NCBI GenBank assembly: GCA_029253285.1 | Contig: JAQWZU010000119.1 | Coordinates: forward strand, 1 to 64,000 | DNA: 64,000 nucleotides | Reading direction: 5' to 3' | DNA from: Akkermansiaceae bacterium | Lineage (GTDB): Bacteria; Verrucomicrobiota; Verrucomicrobiia; Verrucomicrobiales; Akkermansiaceae | Part shown: positions 1 through 8,446 of the stretch, in pieces | How the letters are laid out: each line of letters opens with the position of its first letter | Position numbering within the stretch: the first letter of the stretch is position 1 | Translations under genes and position numbers: made by a program | The notes under the pieces: model-generated | Seen by the model: only the letters and a program-made list of their open reading frames with translations | Told to the model about the DNA's origin: nothing | Databases searched by the model: none

Positions 1-67
1 AAGTGAAACTCTTTAGCGCCGATGGTAGTGGGACGATAGGTCCTGTGAGAGTAGGTCGTCGCCAGGT
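1..67 (+). rRNA. rrf: 5S ribosomal RNA, 3' part only
   Basis: The first bases match the 3' half of bacterial 5S rRNA: the GATGGTAGTG loop region, then GTGAGAGTAGGTCGTCGCCA and the conserved GCCAGG end. The 5' half lies outside the window, so the closing helix cannot be checked. A strong intrinsic terminator follows four bases later, as expected at the end of an rrn operon. The exact 3' end is uncertain by a few bases. Confidence 0.88.
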
Positions 68-70
68 ATA

Positions 71-108
71 AGCCCTCTTGCTTCTCACGAAGCAAGAGGG
101 CTCTTTTT
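71..108 (+). terminator. Intrinsic terminator of the rRNA operon
   Basis: A perfect 14-bp stem (AGCCCTCTTGCTTC, 71-84, with its complement at 89-102) closes a TCAC loop and runs into CTTTTT at 103-108. It sits directly behind the 5S rRNA end. The convergent lipoprotein gene stops 13 bases further on. Confidence 0.95.
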
Positions 109-121
109 ATGCCCAGAAGAC

Positions 122-952
122 TTAAGGAATCCGTTTTAGGACGAGGTAATTTCTGACGTCTTTTTTGAGGAAAGAACTGCGAGTGAAGCCTCCCCCATTC
201 ACGGAAGAAGAAATCCAAAAATCACAGGATCTTCCTCCGTCAAGATTCAGCGCATAGGCAATCTTGAATCCAGAAATCGGTTGGCTTTGGAGTAAGCTTG
301 AGAGCCCTTTCAATGAGGTGGAATCGGCGTATCCCAATGCAAAGTGTTCCTTACCATCCCAGAGTAAAAAAGAGCGCGGCCGCTCATCTCTGTTGGAGAG
401 TCCGGTGGAGGTTTCCCCCGACCAGACCAGCCGGGGACCTGACTGTAGTATCTCTTGGTGGGATGGTGGAGAGGCCAGATAATCCGTCCGGCTCAAGAGC
501 TTGGCCTTGGGGCCGAGGAAAAACCCTGTCCCTAGAAATGAAGCCCGATTCACCGCACCTTGGCGATTACCATCAGTGACTACCAATCCCAACGGGCTTC
601 CGGCAGGAGTGAAAAACCCTCCATTAATAGAGGCAAGATGGCCGTTTCCAGCGTCCTCGGCGTCGTCATATCTTGAGCCTGGTCCACTTGGCTGATCTGC
701 GACAACGAGGCGATAATTTCGTCGATCAAAACTGACGAGAGTGAGTTCAATTCCCCGGCGTTCGATGGTGCGCGCCTGAAGGGAATGGAAAGGAATACTT
801 TCGACCTTTGGCTTTGTTGGTTCTGGGGCAGCGGGAACTACCGGCACTGAAGGTTCTGGAATTTGGACGGCTCTGGGGACTGGAGTTGGTTTTGCACAGG
901 AGGTCAAAAAGAGTAATCCTGATAACAAGCCGACTGGGAGAGCTTTCATCAT
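122..952 (-). CDS. Lipoprotein with phosphodiester glycosidase (NAGPA) domain
   Basis: The 276-residue product starts with a lipoprotein signal (lipobox LTSC, Cys19), so it should be membrane-anchored on the outer face. A proline-rich linker (about 22-48) leads to a domain of the NAGPA/DUF2233 family. Its hallmark NGGFF lies at 110-114, a GLVVTDG strand follows, and ALNLDGGRS lies at 234-242. In this family these motifs build the site that cleaves sugar-phosphodiesters or related exopolysaccharide linkages; the substrate here is unknown. The gene starts two bases after the stop of the ArsR-methyltransferase gene on the same strand, so the two are probably cotranscribed, although no functional link is obvious. 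Met1 and Met2 are both possible starts. Confidence 0.8.
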   Translation of the reverse strand: MMKALPVGLLSGLLFLTSCAKPTPVPRAVQIPEPSVPVVPAAPEPTKPKVESIPFHSLQARTIERRGIELTLVSFDRRNYRLVVADQPSGPGSRYDDAEDAGNGHLASINGGFFTPAGSPLGLVVTDGNRQGAVNRASFLGTGFFLGPKAKLLSRTDYLASPPSHQEILQSGPRLVWSGETSTGLSNRDERPRSFLLWDGKEHFALGYADSTSLKGLSSLLQSQPISGFKIAYALNLDGGRSCDFWISSSVNGGGFTRSSFLKKDVRNYLVLKRIP

Positions 953-954
953 GA

Positions 955-1869
955 CTATTTTTGAGCACTTGCCAGGAGCGTCTGGAAATTTGGAGAAATC
1001 TCCTCGCGGTCGACGATGGCTGTTTCAACGTCTTTAAATCCAGCCTCGGAAATCATCTTTGCCAGCTCGACTTCTGAAAAGCCCAACCAAGTATCGTAGT
1101 AGAGCTCTCGTGCTTTTTCAAAAGTATGCTGGTAGAGATCTAAGATGATGAGACGGCCTTTTGGTTTGAGAATCCGGTATGCTTCCTTGAGGGCGCGTTG
1201 CGGATTCTCGGCATGATGGAGAGCCTGGGAAAAGATGGCGAGATCGACTTCTTTAGTCTTTATGGGAGGGGCTTCGATATCACCGAGGCGGTATTCCAGA
1301 TTGAGTAGCTTGTTTTCGGCAGCGATTTTTTGGCCGAATTCGACCATTTTTTCCGAATTGTCCACGGCGATGACTTTCTTGGCTCGTTGGGCAAGAAGTT
1401 GAGAAAGCGTTCCTTCCCCGGCTCCGAGATCTGCCACGACGTCGTAATTGAGAATCTTCAGCATTGCTTCGGCCAAGCCTTTCCAGGATCGGCCGGGGAC
1501 ATATTCACGTCCGAATTTTCCTGCCAAGTTGTCAAAGTAGGCCCGCACGTAGTCTTTCCGCTTGCGCAAAATATGGCTCAGTGATTGGCAGTCTTTGGTT
1601 CTCTCAGGGAGTTCGTCGGCTGCATTGTGGACGATCTTTTCTAGTTCTGCGGGAATTCCCGAGGTGTAGATGTTGTTTTTTCCGGATCGTTGGTCGCTGA
1701 CGAGTCCTTCCTTTTTTAGTTGGGAGAGTTGGGAAGAGATGCGGGACTGGCCCATCCCAAGAATCTGCTGGAGCTCCGCAACTGACAAGGACTCCTCGCT
1801 CAGGAGCATGAGGATACGCAAGCGGGTGGGATCCGCGATGAGTTTGAGTGAATTCAGAATTGACGCCAT
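955..1869 (-). CDS. ArsR-family regulator fused to SAM-dependent methyltransferase domain (SahR-like)
   Basis: The 304-residue protein has two domains. Residues about 8-75 form an ArsR winged helix (DPTRLRILMLL, then AELQQILGMGQSRISSQLSQ). Residues about 140-265 form a class I methyltransferase fold with intact motif I, DLGAGEGTL (147-155), and the acidic strand end IAVDNS. No cysteine cluster typical of metal-sensing ArsR proteins is seen. The gene is transcribed away from metK-ahcY across a 63-base gap. SahR, an ArsR-family repressor of methionine and SAM-cycle genes in Proteobacteria, is the closest functional analogue I know, so SAH or SAM sensing is a reasonable inference. An alternative is a true methyltransferase acting on a small molecule. 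The ATG at 1869 gives the complete helix-turn-helix. Confidence 0.85.
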   Translation of the reverse strand: MASILNSLKLIADPTRLRILMLLSEESLSVAELQQILGMGQSRISSQLSQLKKEGLVSDQRSGKNNIYTSGIPAELEKIVHNAADELPERTKDCQSLSHILRKRKDYVRAYFDNLAGKFGREYVPGRSWKGLAEAMLKILNYDVVADLGAGEGTLSQLLAQRAKKVIAVDNSEKMVEFGQKIAAENKLLNLEYRLGDIEAPPIKTKEVDLAIFSQALHHAENPQRALKEAYRILKPKGRLIILDLYQHTFEKARELYYDTWLGFSEVELAKMISEAGFKDVETAIVDREEISPNFQTLLASAQK

Positions 1870-1932
1870 GGTGTGTGGGGATTAAACGACGCATCAACGC
1901 ATCGCGATTTAACGATATAACAAACTTCAGCC
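1870..1932. promoter_or_regulatory. Divergent promoter/operator region between the ArsR-type regulator and metK
   Basis: This 63-base gap must hold promoters for both directions. It contains two head-to-tail copies of ACGCATC (1889-1895 and 1897-1903, 8-base period), flanked by an outer near-direct pair TTAAACGA (1883-1890) and TTTAACGA (1908-1915), plus the palindrome ATCGCGAT (1901-1908). Such clustered short repeats fit an operator for the adjacent winged-helix protein. No SAM or SAH riboswitch fits in this length, and none was recognised. Confidence 0.45.
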
Positions 1933-3126
1933 ATGAGCAAATCCTTCATTTTTTCATCCGAGTCTGTTGGCGAAGGCCATCCTGACAAAGTCTGTGATAC
2001 CATTTCAGACGCCATCCTCGACGCATGTCTCACTGTTGACAAGAACAGCCGTGTTGCTTGTGAAACCTTCGTGAAGTCTAACCAAGTCGTCGTCGGGGGA
2101 GAGATCACCATTCCTAAGATCGGCCAAAAGCCCATCAGCTCGGTGATTAATGTCGAAGGAGTAATTCGTGAAGCGATCCGGGGGATCGGTTACACCAACG
2201 AAGATGACATTTTTCACGCGGACAGCGTGTTCATTAATAATTTCCTTACCGTCCAGTCCCCTGACATCGCCCAGGGTGTCGATGCCAAGAAGGCAAAAGG
2301 CAAGAAGACCGAGGAACAGGGTGCCGGAGACCAAGGGATCATGTTTGGATATGCTTGCGATGAAACTCCCGAGCTCATGCCTTCACCGATCATGTTTGCG
2401 CACCGCCTTGGTCGTGAATTGACCAAGATCCGCAAAGCGGGTCGGCAGGCCAAGTGGCTTCGCCCTGATGCCAAGAGCCAGGTCGCGGTCGAATACGTCA
2501 ATGGAAAGCCCACTCGCATTGTGAACGTTGTGATCTCAACCCAGCACGCTGCTGATGTGGATCACGCCACGATTGAGAAATTCTGCATCGAGAAGGTGAT
2601 CAAAAAAGTTCTTCCAAAGAAGATGCTTACCAAGGACACCGAATACCTTATCAACCCGACCGGACAATTCGTTATCGGCGGACCACAGGGAGATTCCGGT
2701 CTGACCGGTCGCAAGATTATCGTGGATACCTACGGTGGATGGGGACGTCATGGTGGTGGAGCTTTTTCAGGGAAAGATCCATCAAAAGTAGACCGCTCAG
2801 CGGCCTACATGGGACGTTGGGTTGCGAAGAATATCGTAGCGGCAGGTCTCGCGCCAATCTGCGAAATCCAGTTCGCCTACGCCATTGGCCATCCGAAGCC
2901 GTTGAGCATCAATATCGACACTTTTGATACGGGTGATGACGAGAAAATCCTCGCAGCAGTGGAGAAAGTTTTTTCCTTCAAACCTGCCGATATTGTCAAG
3001 CAGCTCAAACTTCTTCGCCCGATCTATTCTTCTTCAACCAACTACGGGCACTTTGGAAAAGAAGATGCCGACCTTCCCTGGGAGCAAATCAACAAGGTAG
3101 TTGCCCTCAAAAAAGCTTACAAATAA
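1933..3126 (+). CDS. metK: S-adenosylmethionine synthetase
   Basis: The enzyme joins methionine and ATP to make S-adenosylmethionine in the cytoplasm. The 397-residue length is normal for bacterial MetK. Recognisable motifs are GEGHPDK (13-19, ATP/methionine site), [12 protein letters not shown] (near 130) and the glycine-rich [19 protein letters not shown] (near 275). The ATG at 1933 starts directly at the family N-terminus; no strong Shine-Dalgarno precedes it. ahcY follows after 15 bases, so the two form a SAM-cycle operon. The divergent ArsR-methyltransferase gene is the likely regulator. Confidence 0.97.
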   Translation: MSKSFIFSSESVGEGHPDKVCDTISDAILDACLTVDKNSRVACETFVKSNQVVVGGEITIPKIGQKPISSVINVEGVIREAIRGIGYTNEDDIFHADSVFINNFLTVQSPDIAQGVDAKKAKGKKTEEQGAGDQGIMFGYACDETPELMPSPIMFAHRLGRELTKIRKAGRQAKWLRPDAKSQVAVEYVNGKPTRIVNVVISTQHAADVDHATIEKFCIEKVIKKVLPKKMLTKDTEYLINPTGQFVIGGPQGDSGLTGRKIIVDTYGGWGRHGGGAFSGKDPSKVDRSAAYMGRWVAKNIVAAGLAPICEIQFAYAIGHPKPLSINIDTFDTGDDEKILAAVEKVFSFKPADIVKQLKLLRPIYSSSTNYGHFGKEDADLPWEQINKVVALKKAYK

Positions 3127-3141
3127 TCACCTCAAAAAATC

Positions 3142-4560
3142 ATGTCAGATTACAAAATTAAAGACATCGGCGAAGCCGATTTTGGTCGCAAGGAGCTCGA
3201 CGTTGCCGAACACGAGATGCCCGGCCTCATGGCCACCCGTGAGAAGTATGGTCCCGCGAAGCCTCTCGATGGCGTGCGCGTCATGGGTTCGCTTCACATG
3301 ACTATTCAGACTGCGGTTCTCATTGAAACGCTCAAGGATCTTGGTGGCGATGTCCGCTGGTGTTCTTGCAATATTTTCTCAACCCAGGATCATGCTGCGG
3401 CAGCGATCGTTGAATCCGGCACGCCTGTTTTCGCCTGGAAAGGGGAGACCCTCGAGGAATACTGGTGGTGCACCTGGCAGGCTCTGCAATTTCCGAATCC
3501 AGATGGCGACCTGCCACTTGGGCCTCAGTTGATTGTTGATGATGGAGGTGATGCCACTCTTCTCCTTCACAAAGGATACGAACTTGAAAACGGGTCAGAT
3601 TGGGTCAACGAGCCTGCTGGTTCGACCGAAGAGGCTGTCATTAAGGCTCTCCTTAAAGATATTCACGCCAAGCAGCCTGGAATTTTCCACGCTTGGATTC
3701 CCGAGCTCAAAGGTGTTTCGGAGGAGACCACCACCGGTGTCCACCGCCTCTACCAGATGCAGCGTGACGGCAAGCTTCTCATTCCTGCCATCAACGTGAA
3801 TGACTCTGTCACCAAGTCAAAATTCGATAACCTTTACGGTTGCCGTGAGTCGCTCATCGACGGCATCAAGCGTGCCACCGACGTCATGATCTCCGGCAAG
3901 GTGGGTGTTGTTTGCGGATTCGGCGATGTCGGAAAAGGCTGTGCCCAAGCCCTCCGTGCTCAGGGTGCACAAGTCGTCGTGACTGAAGTTGATCCAATCT
4001 GCGCGCTTCAAGCGGCCATGGAAGGATTCCGTGTTCTCACCGTCGAAGACACTCTTGGCTGGGGAGACATCTACGTCACTACCACAGGTAACTTCAACAT
4101 CATCCGGGCCGAGCACATGGAGAAGATGAAAGACCAGGCCATCGTTTGTAATATCGGTCACTTCGATAATGAGATTCAGATTGCCGAGCTCGAAGCACTC
4201 GACGGAATCCAGAAACTCAACATCAAGCCACAGGTTGATCGTTATACCTTTGCCGATGGTAACAGCATCTACATGCTTGCCGAAGGTCGTCTTGTGAATC
4301 TTGGGTGTGCTACGGGTCACCCGAGCTTCGTGATGTCGAATAGCTTCACCAACCAGACCCTCGCTCAGATTGCCCTCTGGGAAACCAAGGACAGCCGTGA
4401 AGTTGGGGTGGAAGTTCTCTCCAAGGAACTCGATGAGGAGGTGGCAAGACTTCACCTTGATAAGATCGGCGCCAAGCTGACCAAGCTGACCAAGGAACAG
4501 GCCGAATACATCGATGTCCCCGTCGATGGCCCCTACAAGCCTGAACTCTACCGCTACTAG
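3142..4560 (+). CDS. ahcY: Adenosylhomocysteinase (SAH hydrolase)
   Basis: The enzyme splits S-adenosylhomocysteine into adenosine and homocysteine and so relieves product inhibition of methyltransferases. The 472-residue protein shows the long bacterial form. Features are the substrate-site stretch [14 protein letters not shown], the NAD-binding Rossmann loop GFGDVGKG (near 260), [12 protein letters not shown], and a C-terminal PYKPELYRY tail that reaches into the neighbouring subunit's NAD site. It sits 15 bases after metK and is followed by an intrinsic terminator at 4582-4610, so metK-ahcY is a closed two-gene operon. Confidence 0.97.
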   Translation: MSDYKIKDIGEADFGRKELDVAEHEMPGLMATREKYGPAKPLDGVRVMGSLHMTIQTAVLIETLKDLGGDVRWCSCNIFSTQDHAAAAIVESGTPVFAWKGETLEEYWWCTWQALQFPNPDGDLPLGPQLIVDDGGDATLLLHKGYELENGSDWVNEPAGSTEEAVIKALLKDIHAKQPGIFHAWIPELKGVSEETTTGVHRLYQMQRDGKLLIPAINVNDSVTKSKFDNLYGCRESLIDGIKRATDVMISGKVGVVCGFGDVGKGCAQALRAQGAQVVVTEVDPICALQAAMEGFRVLTVEDTLGWGDIYVTTTGNFNIIRAEHMEKMKDQAIVCNIGHFDNEIQIAELEALDGIQKLNIKPQVDRYTFADGNSIYMLAEGRLVNLGCATGHPSFVMSNSFTNQTLAQIALWETKDSREVGVEVLSKELDEEVARLHLDKIGAKLTKLTKEQAEYIDVPVDGPYKPELYRY

Positions 4561-4581
4561 AAATTGCGCATAATTTTTCAA

Positions 4582-4610
4582 AGCCCGTGCTCTTTGAGTG
4601 CGGGCTTTTT
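4582..4610 (+). terminator. Intrinsic terminator after ahcY
   Basis: AGCCCGTGCTC pairs with GAGTGCGGGCT through two wobble pairs around a TTT loop, and the stem ends in TTTTT (4606-4610). It closes the metK-ahcY unit. Confidence 0.85.
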
Positions 4611-4723
4611 CGTGGGTTGGTCAGGGCAATCATTTCCTGCTCAATTGGATTTGCAGCTGCCAAGTGAGAAAAAAATTCTTTCTGGAAGGAGCGAAGAAGA
4701 AATAAGCGGAAAGACTTTAGGGT

Positions 4724-6802
4724 TCACTCCTTCGGGAGGTGTGGCTCAAGGCTGGAGGAACGGGCTTGCTCGGCGGCGGCGGCCTGGCGGGCGAAGAGGT
4801 CGGCGAGGTGTTCCTGCATGCGGAATTTGCGTTCCCCCTTTTTGCGCTTTTTGGGTTTGGAAGTGCCGTCGGCTTGAATGAGGCAGGCGTTTTGGTTGTC
4901 TTTGAAACAGGCGTTGAGGATGTCGATGAGGAGTTTTTTGTCCTTCGCACCCAAGATGGGCGTCATGAGCTCGACGCGTTTTTCGAGGTTGCGGCTCATC
5001 CAGTCGGCTGAGCTGATGAAGACTTCGTTGTCGCCACCCTGATGGAAATAGAAGATTCGCATGTGCTCGAGTTGTTGGTCGACGATGGAGACAACTTCGA
5101 TGTTCTTGGCCTCCTTGCGTTCACCGGTTTTGAGGCAGCAAATGCCACGGATGTTGAGTTGGATTTTAACCCCCGCTTTGGAGGCTCGATAGAGGGCTTC
5201 GATCATGTCGATGTCTTCGAGGGAATTCATCTTGGCCATGATGTGGGCTGTTTCACCTTCCAGGGCGCGGGCTGTTTCTTCTTCGATGAGGGCGATGAGG
5301 GTCCGCTTGATTTGGGTGGGAGCTGGGACGAGGACTTTGAAGTGTTCTAGTTTGGTGCGCCCGGTGACGGCGTTGAAGAAGATGGACGCGTCGGAGCCGA
5401 AGTCGGGGCGGGCAGTGAAGTAAGAGATGTCGGTGTAGAAACGGGCGGTGAGTTCGTTGTAGTTTCCCGTGGCCAGGTGGACGTAGCGGCGGAGGTGTCC
5501 ATCTTCGCGGCGGATGACCAGAGAGATTTTGGCGTGGGTTTTGAGACCCTTCACTCCGTAAATGACCTGGGCTCCGGCGCGACGGAGTTCTTCGGCGCGT
5601 TCGAGATTGGGGGCTTCGTCGAAGCGGGCTTTGAGTTCGACTAGGGCCGTAACTTGCTTACCGGCTTTGGCGGCGCGGATGAGGGCGTCGACGATTTGCG
5701 AATCTTTTGCGGTTCGGTAGAGAGTTTGTTTGATCGCAATGACGTTCGGATCAGTGGCCGCCTCTTCCATAAAGCGCACGACCGGGCGGTAGCTTTGGTA
5801 GGGGTGGATAAGGGTGAGGTCTTGCTCTGAGATGAGATCGAAGAGACTGCGGGAGGGATCGATCTTAGGTGAATCCACACCAGAGAGGGGAGCGGTGCGG
5901 AGGTGCGAAAAGCCGTCGATGAGGGCGAGTTCGAAGAGGTCGGCGAGAGCGAGGGGAGCTTTGGTGAGGAAGACTTTGGGGATGTCGATTTTGAGGAGCG
6001 AAATGAGATCCTGAGTGAGCTTGTTGTCCTCGGAAAGCTGCAACCGGACCGGGAAGGATTGGCCTCGTTCGGTGATGACATTGCGGATTTCTTCGGCGAA
6101 GTCGTGTGCTTCGTCTTCGTTGGCGGGAATGTCGGTGTTGCGGGTGAGACGGAAAGTTGTCAGTTCAGTGACTTCTTCACCGGGAAAGAGGTTCCCGCAA
6201 AGATGGGCGGTGAGGTCTTCGAGGAAGATGAATCCACCTTCGTTGAGAACGAGCATTCTCGGAACGCTGGAGGGGAGGGGGAGAACGATGATGCGGGATT
6301 CCTTGGTTTCGGGATCGTAGACGCGGAGGGCAATGCAGACGGAGAGGGAGGGGATGATTTCCCGGGCGTTTTCCGGAGTGAGCAGGAGGGGTGAGAGCAG
6401 CGGAGAGATTTCGTGCTGGAAGGTGTGAACGAGTCTTTCGAATTGATCCGGGGAGAGCTCCGGAATGCTGAGGTGAGGGAGTCCGCTTTGGTGAAGAGAG
6501 GGGAGGAGTTCTTTGAGGTAGAGCTTCTCCTGATCTTTGGCGAAGCGACGGGTGCGTTTTTCGATGGCGCTGAGTTGTTCGCTGACATCGCGTCCCGAGG
6601 GGTCCGTGAAGCCGGGGACTGATTCGCAGAGTGAGAGGAGGCCACCGATGCGGACCTGGAAAAATTCGTCGAGATTGGAACCGGAGATTGCGAGAAATTT
6701 CACCCGGTCCAAGAGGGGCAAGTCAGGCCGCTGGGCTTGATTGAGGACACGTTGGTTGAATTCCAACCAAGAAAGTTCGCGGTTGATGTAGGCGATGGGC
6801 AT
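4724..6802 (-). CDS. ppk1: Polyphosphate kinase 1
   Basis: PPK1 reversibly transfers the gamma phosphate of ATP to inorganic polyphosphate. The 692-residue length is normal. The N-terminal domain opens with YINRELSWLEFNQRVL, the FLAISGSNLDEFFQVR segment follows, and the two phospholipase-D-like catalytic domains contain KTHAKISLVIRRE (the His of THAK, near 420, is the autophosphorylated residue in the family), YVHLATGNYN and ISSADWMSRNLEKRVEL. The C-terminal tail is rich in Lys/Arg and Ala. The gene starts three bases after the stop of the Ppx-like gene, so the two are cotranscribed. Confidence 0.96.
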   Translation of the reverse strand: MPIAYINRELSWLEFNQRVLNQAQRPDLPLLDRVKFLAISGSNLDEFFQVRIGGLLSLCESVPGFTDPSGRDVSEQLSAIEKRTRRFAKDQEKLYLKELLPSLHQSGLPHLSIPELSPDQFERLVHTFQHEISPLLSPLLLTPENAREIIPSLSVCIALRVYDPETKESRIIVLPLPSSVPRMLVLNEGGFIFLEDLTAHLCGNLFPGEEVTELTTFRLTRNTDIPANEDEAHDFAEEIRNVITERGQSFPVRLQLSEDNKLTQDLISLLKIDIPKVFLTKAPLALADLFELALIDGFSHLRTAPLSGVDSPKIDPSRSLFDLISEQDLTLIHPYQSYRPVVRFMEEAATDPNVIAIKQTLYRTAKDSQIVDALIRAAKAGKQVTALVELKARFDEAPNLERAEELRRAGAQVIYGVKGLKTHAKISLVIRREDGHLRRYVHLATGNYNELTARFYTDISYFTARPDFGSDASIFFNAVTGRTKLEHFKVLVPAPTQIKRTLIALIEEETARALEGETAHIMAKMNSLEDIDMIEALYRASKAGVKIQLNIRGICCLKTGERKEAKNIEVVSIVDQQLEHMRIFYFHQGGDNEVFISSADWMSRNLEKRVELMTPILGAKDKKLLIDILNACFKDNQNACLIQADGTSKPKKRKKGERKFRMQEHLADLFARQAAAAEQARSSSLEPHLPKE

Positions 6803-6805
6803 GGG

Positions 6806-8314
6806 TCAGGATTCTTTGATGTAAAGAGAGAGGCCGAAGAGGTTTTCGAATAGATCGGCCTTGCTGGGGAGGGCGAGGCGTTCGGCGGTGGCATCGAGAA
6901 TGCCTTCGAGGACGAGATGGGCTTTTGAGTCGGTGATTTCAACGGTGAGGTTTGTGACCCGCTGGGAATGGGTTCGTTCGAGGGCGTCGGCCACGCGGAT
7001 GAGGGCGGAGAGTTTGGCGACGCGAATACGATCTTCGGAATCGAGGTCCTGGTAGAAGCGGTGGGAGGTTTCGGGTTGTGACTTGCGGTGGTAACGGGTG
7101 ATGAGGGCAACAATGAGGCGGTCTGCTTCGCTGAGGCCGAAGATTTCCGAATGGCGGACGATGTAGAGGGAGTGGAGTTCGTGGGCTTTGGGTGAAATGT
7201 GGTTGCCGACTTCGTGGAGAATAGCGGCTACGTTGAGCAGAAGCGCGTCGTGTTCCGTGAGTTTGTGGAGAGATTGCGTTTCCTCGAAAAGTTGGCGCGA
7301 AAGGTGGGCGACGCGGCGGGCGTGTTTCAGGTCGACGCAATACCGTCGGGCGATGACCTCTGCCGAGTGGAACAATTGTTTAAGGAGCTCTTCTTTGAGA
7401 ATCGTGGGATGGGCTAGGTCGGTGAGTAGGCCTTTTTCGTAGTCGGAGCCGGGAACGCGGAGCGAGGTGAGTTCAAAGGACTCGGCAATGGCAGCATTGA
7501 TGACGAGAGCGGGAAGGGCGGAGCCCGAAGTTTGGTAATCGAGGGCGAATTGTTTGACCCGTTGGGCCTCGGTGGCCGCGGCGATGTTTTGGAGGAGTTG
7601 TTCGAGGATCTTGTAGCGCGATTTTGTTTTGTCTGGCTTCGAGAGAAAGGGCGAGAGCATTTGAATCTCGGTGCCGATCATGACGAGGTCTTCGACATCT
7701 TCGTCGCGAAAGTCGTAGGAGAGTTGCGCGATCATTCCGGAGATTTGTTCGCGGATGAGGCGGATGATTTGTTCGCCGAGAAGGTCGGGTGAGTTGAGTT
7801 GCTCCCAGGTCCGGTGGGTGCCGAGGCGGTAGGAATGGTAGCGAACGATTTGGCCATTTTTGAAAAGAAGGAGTCGGGTATTTCCTGGGCCAACGTGTGC
7901 TACGATGGTGTTGCGTTTCCGCATTGAGGGAGTGTCGCGGAGGCGGCGGCGGGTTTTGAGGAAAACGAGGCGCGTCATTTCTCCGTCGTCGAGTGGCTCA
8001 AAGCGCCAGCCGGCTGCGATTTGGAGGCGGTTGAGGAAGACCTCTGCGTTGGAGGCTTCGGTGAGGGTGTTGGTGGTGACGGCGCGAACGGGAATGTCCT
8101 TGAGCCCGAGTTCGGTGAGGGCCTCTTGAAAGCCGGAGATGACTTTGACCGCCTGTTCGATGGTTGTGGTGAGAACGTGGCCGTGGCTGAAAATGTCGCG
8201 CCCAAGGGGAATATTTTTTTCGAGAAAATCGATCATTTCCTCCCCTCCATCGTTGGTAATGGAGATGATGATCATGGAGGCGTGGCTTGCTCCAATGTGG
8301 ACCGCGGCTCTCAT
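6806..8314 (-). CDS. Ppx/GppA-like protein with HD domain, catalytic motifs degenerate
   Basis: The length (502 residues), the N-terminal AAV-x-IG start, and the C-terminal HD-type half (LLNVAAILHEVGNHIS, HSLYIVRHSEIFGLSE, ITRYHRKSQ) place this in the exopolyphosphatase/guanosine-pentaphosphatase family. The phosphate-binding loops differ strongly from the consensus I recall from E. coli Ppx: DLGSNS is HIGASH here, GNEEARLI is DGEMTRLV, and DIGGGSTEL is HVGPGNTRL. Loss of the aspartates and one glutamate suggests reduced or altered catalysis. It is three bases upstream of ppk1 in one operon. I chose the ATG at 8314 because it starts exactly at the family N-terminus; a TTG at 8380 would add 22 residues unlike the family. 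Confidence 0.8.
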   Translation of the reverse strand: MRAAVHIGASHASMIIISITNDGGEEMIDFLEKNIPLGRDIFSHGHVLTTTIEQAVKVISGFQEALTELGLKDIPVRAVTTNTLTEASNAEVFLNRLQIAAGWRFEPLDDGEMTRLVFLKTRRRLRDTPSMRKRNTIVAHVGPGNTRLLLFKNGQIVRYHSYRLGTHRTWEQLNSPDLLGEQIIRLIREQISGMIAQLSYDFRDEDVEDLVMIGTEIQMLSPFLSKPDKTKSRYKILEQLLQNIAAATEAQRVKQFALDYQTSGSALPALVINAAIAESFELTSLRVPGSDYEKGLLTDLAHPTILKEELLKQLFHSAEVIARRYCVDLKHARRVAHLSRQLFEETQSLHKLTEHDALLLNVAAILHEVGNHISPKAHELHSLYIVRHSEIFGLSEADRLIVALITRYHRKSQPETSHRFYQDLDSEDRIRVAKLSALIRVADALERTHSQRVTNLTVEITDSKAHLVLEGILDATAERLALPSKADLFENLFGLSLYIKES

Positions 8315-8428
8315 GACCGGCGGAGGAGTGGATTCGTTGCTCACGACGGAGAACTTCGTCAGATTGATGGGAGGGCGCAATAGGGAAGTTGGGACGAATG
8401 CAGATTCATCGGATGAGGTTTGACTTGC

Positions 8429-8438
8429 AAGGAGGGGG
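8429..8438 (+). promoter_or_regulatory. Strong Shine-Dalgarno that sets the PPK2 start
   Basis: AAGGAGGGGG lies eight bases before the ATG at 8447. It falls inside a longer open frame beginning with TTG at 8420, so it argues for the downstream ATG. Confidence 0.75.
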
Positions 8439-8446
8439 CGAGCCGG

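Noticed and set aside
1870-1932. Possible SAM or SAH riboswitch before metK or ahcY
   Set aside because: The metK leader is at most 63 bases and the metK-ahcY gap is 15 bases, too short for the known aptamers, and no matching core was seen.
3817-4581. 254-codon minus-strand frame opposite ahcY
   Set aside because: Antisense shadow of a highly conserved enzyme gene; no family likeness of its own.
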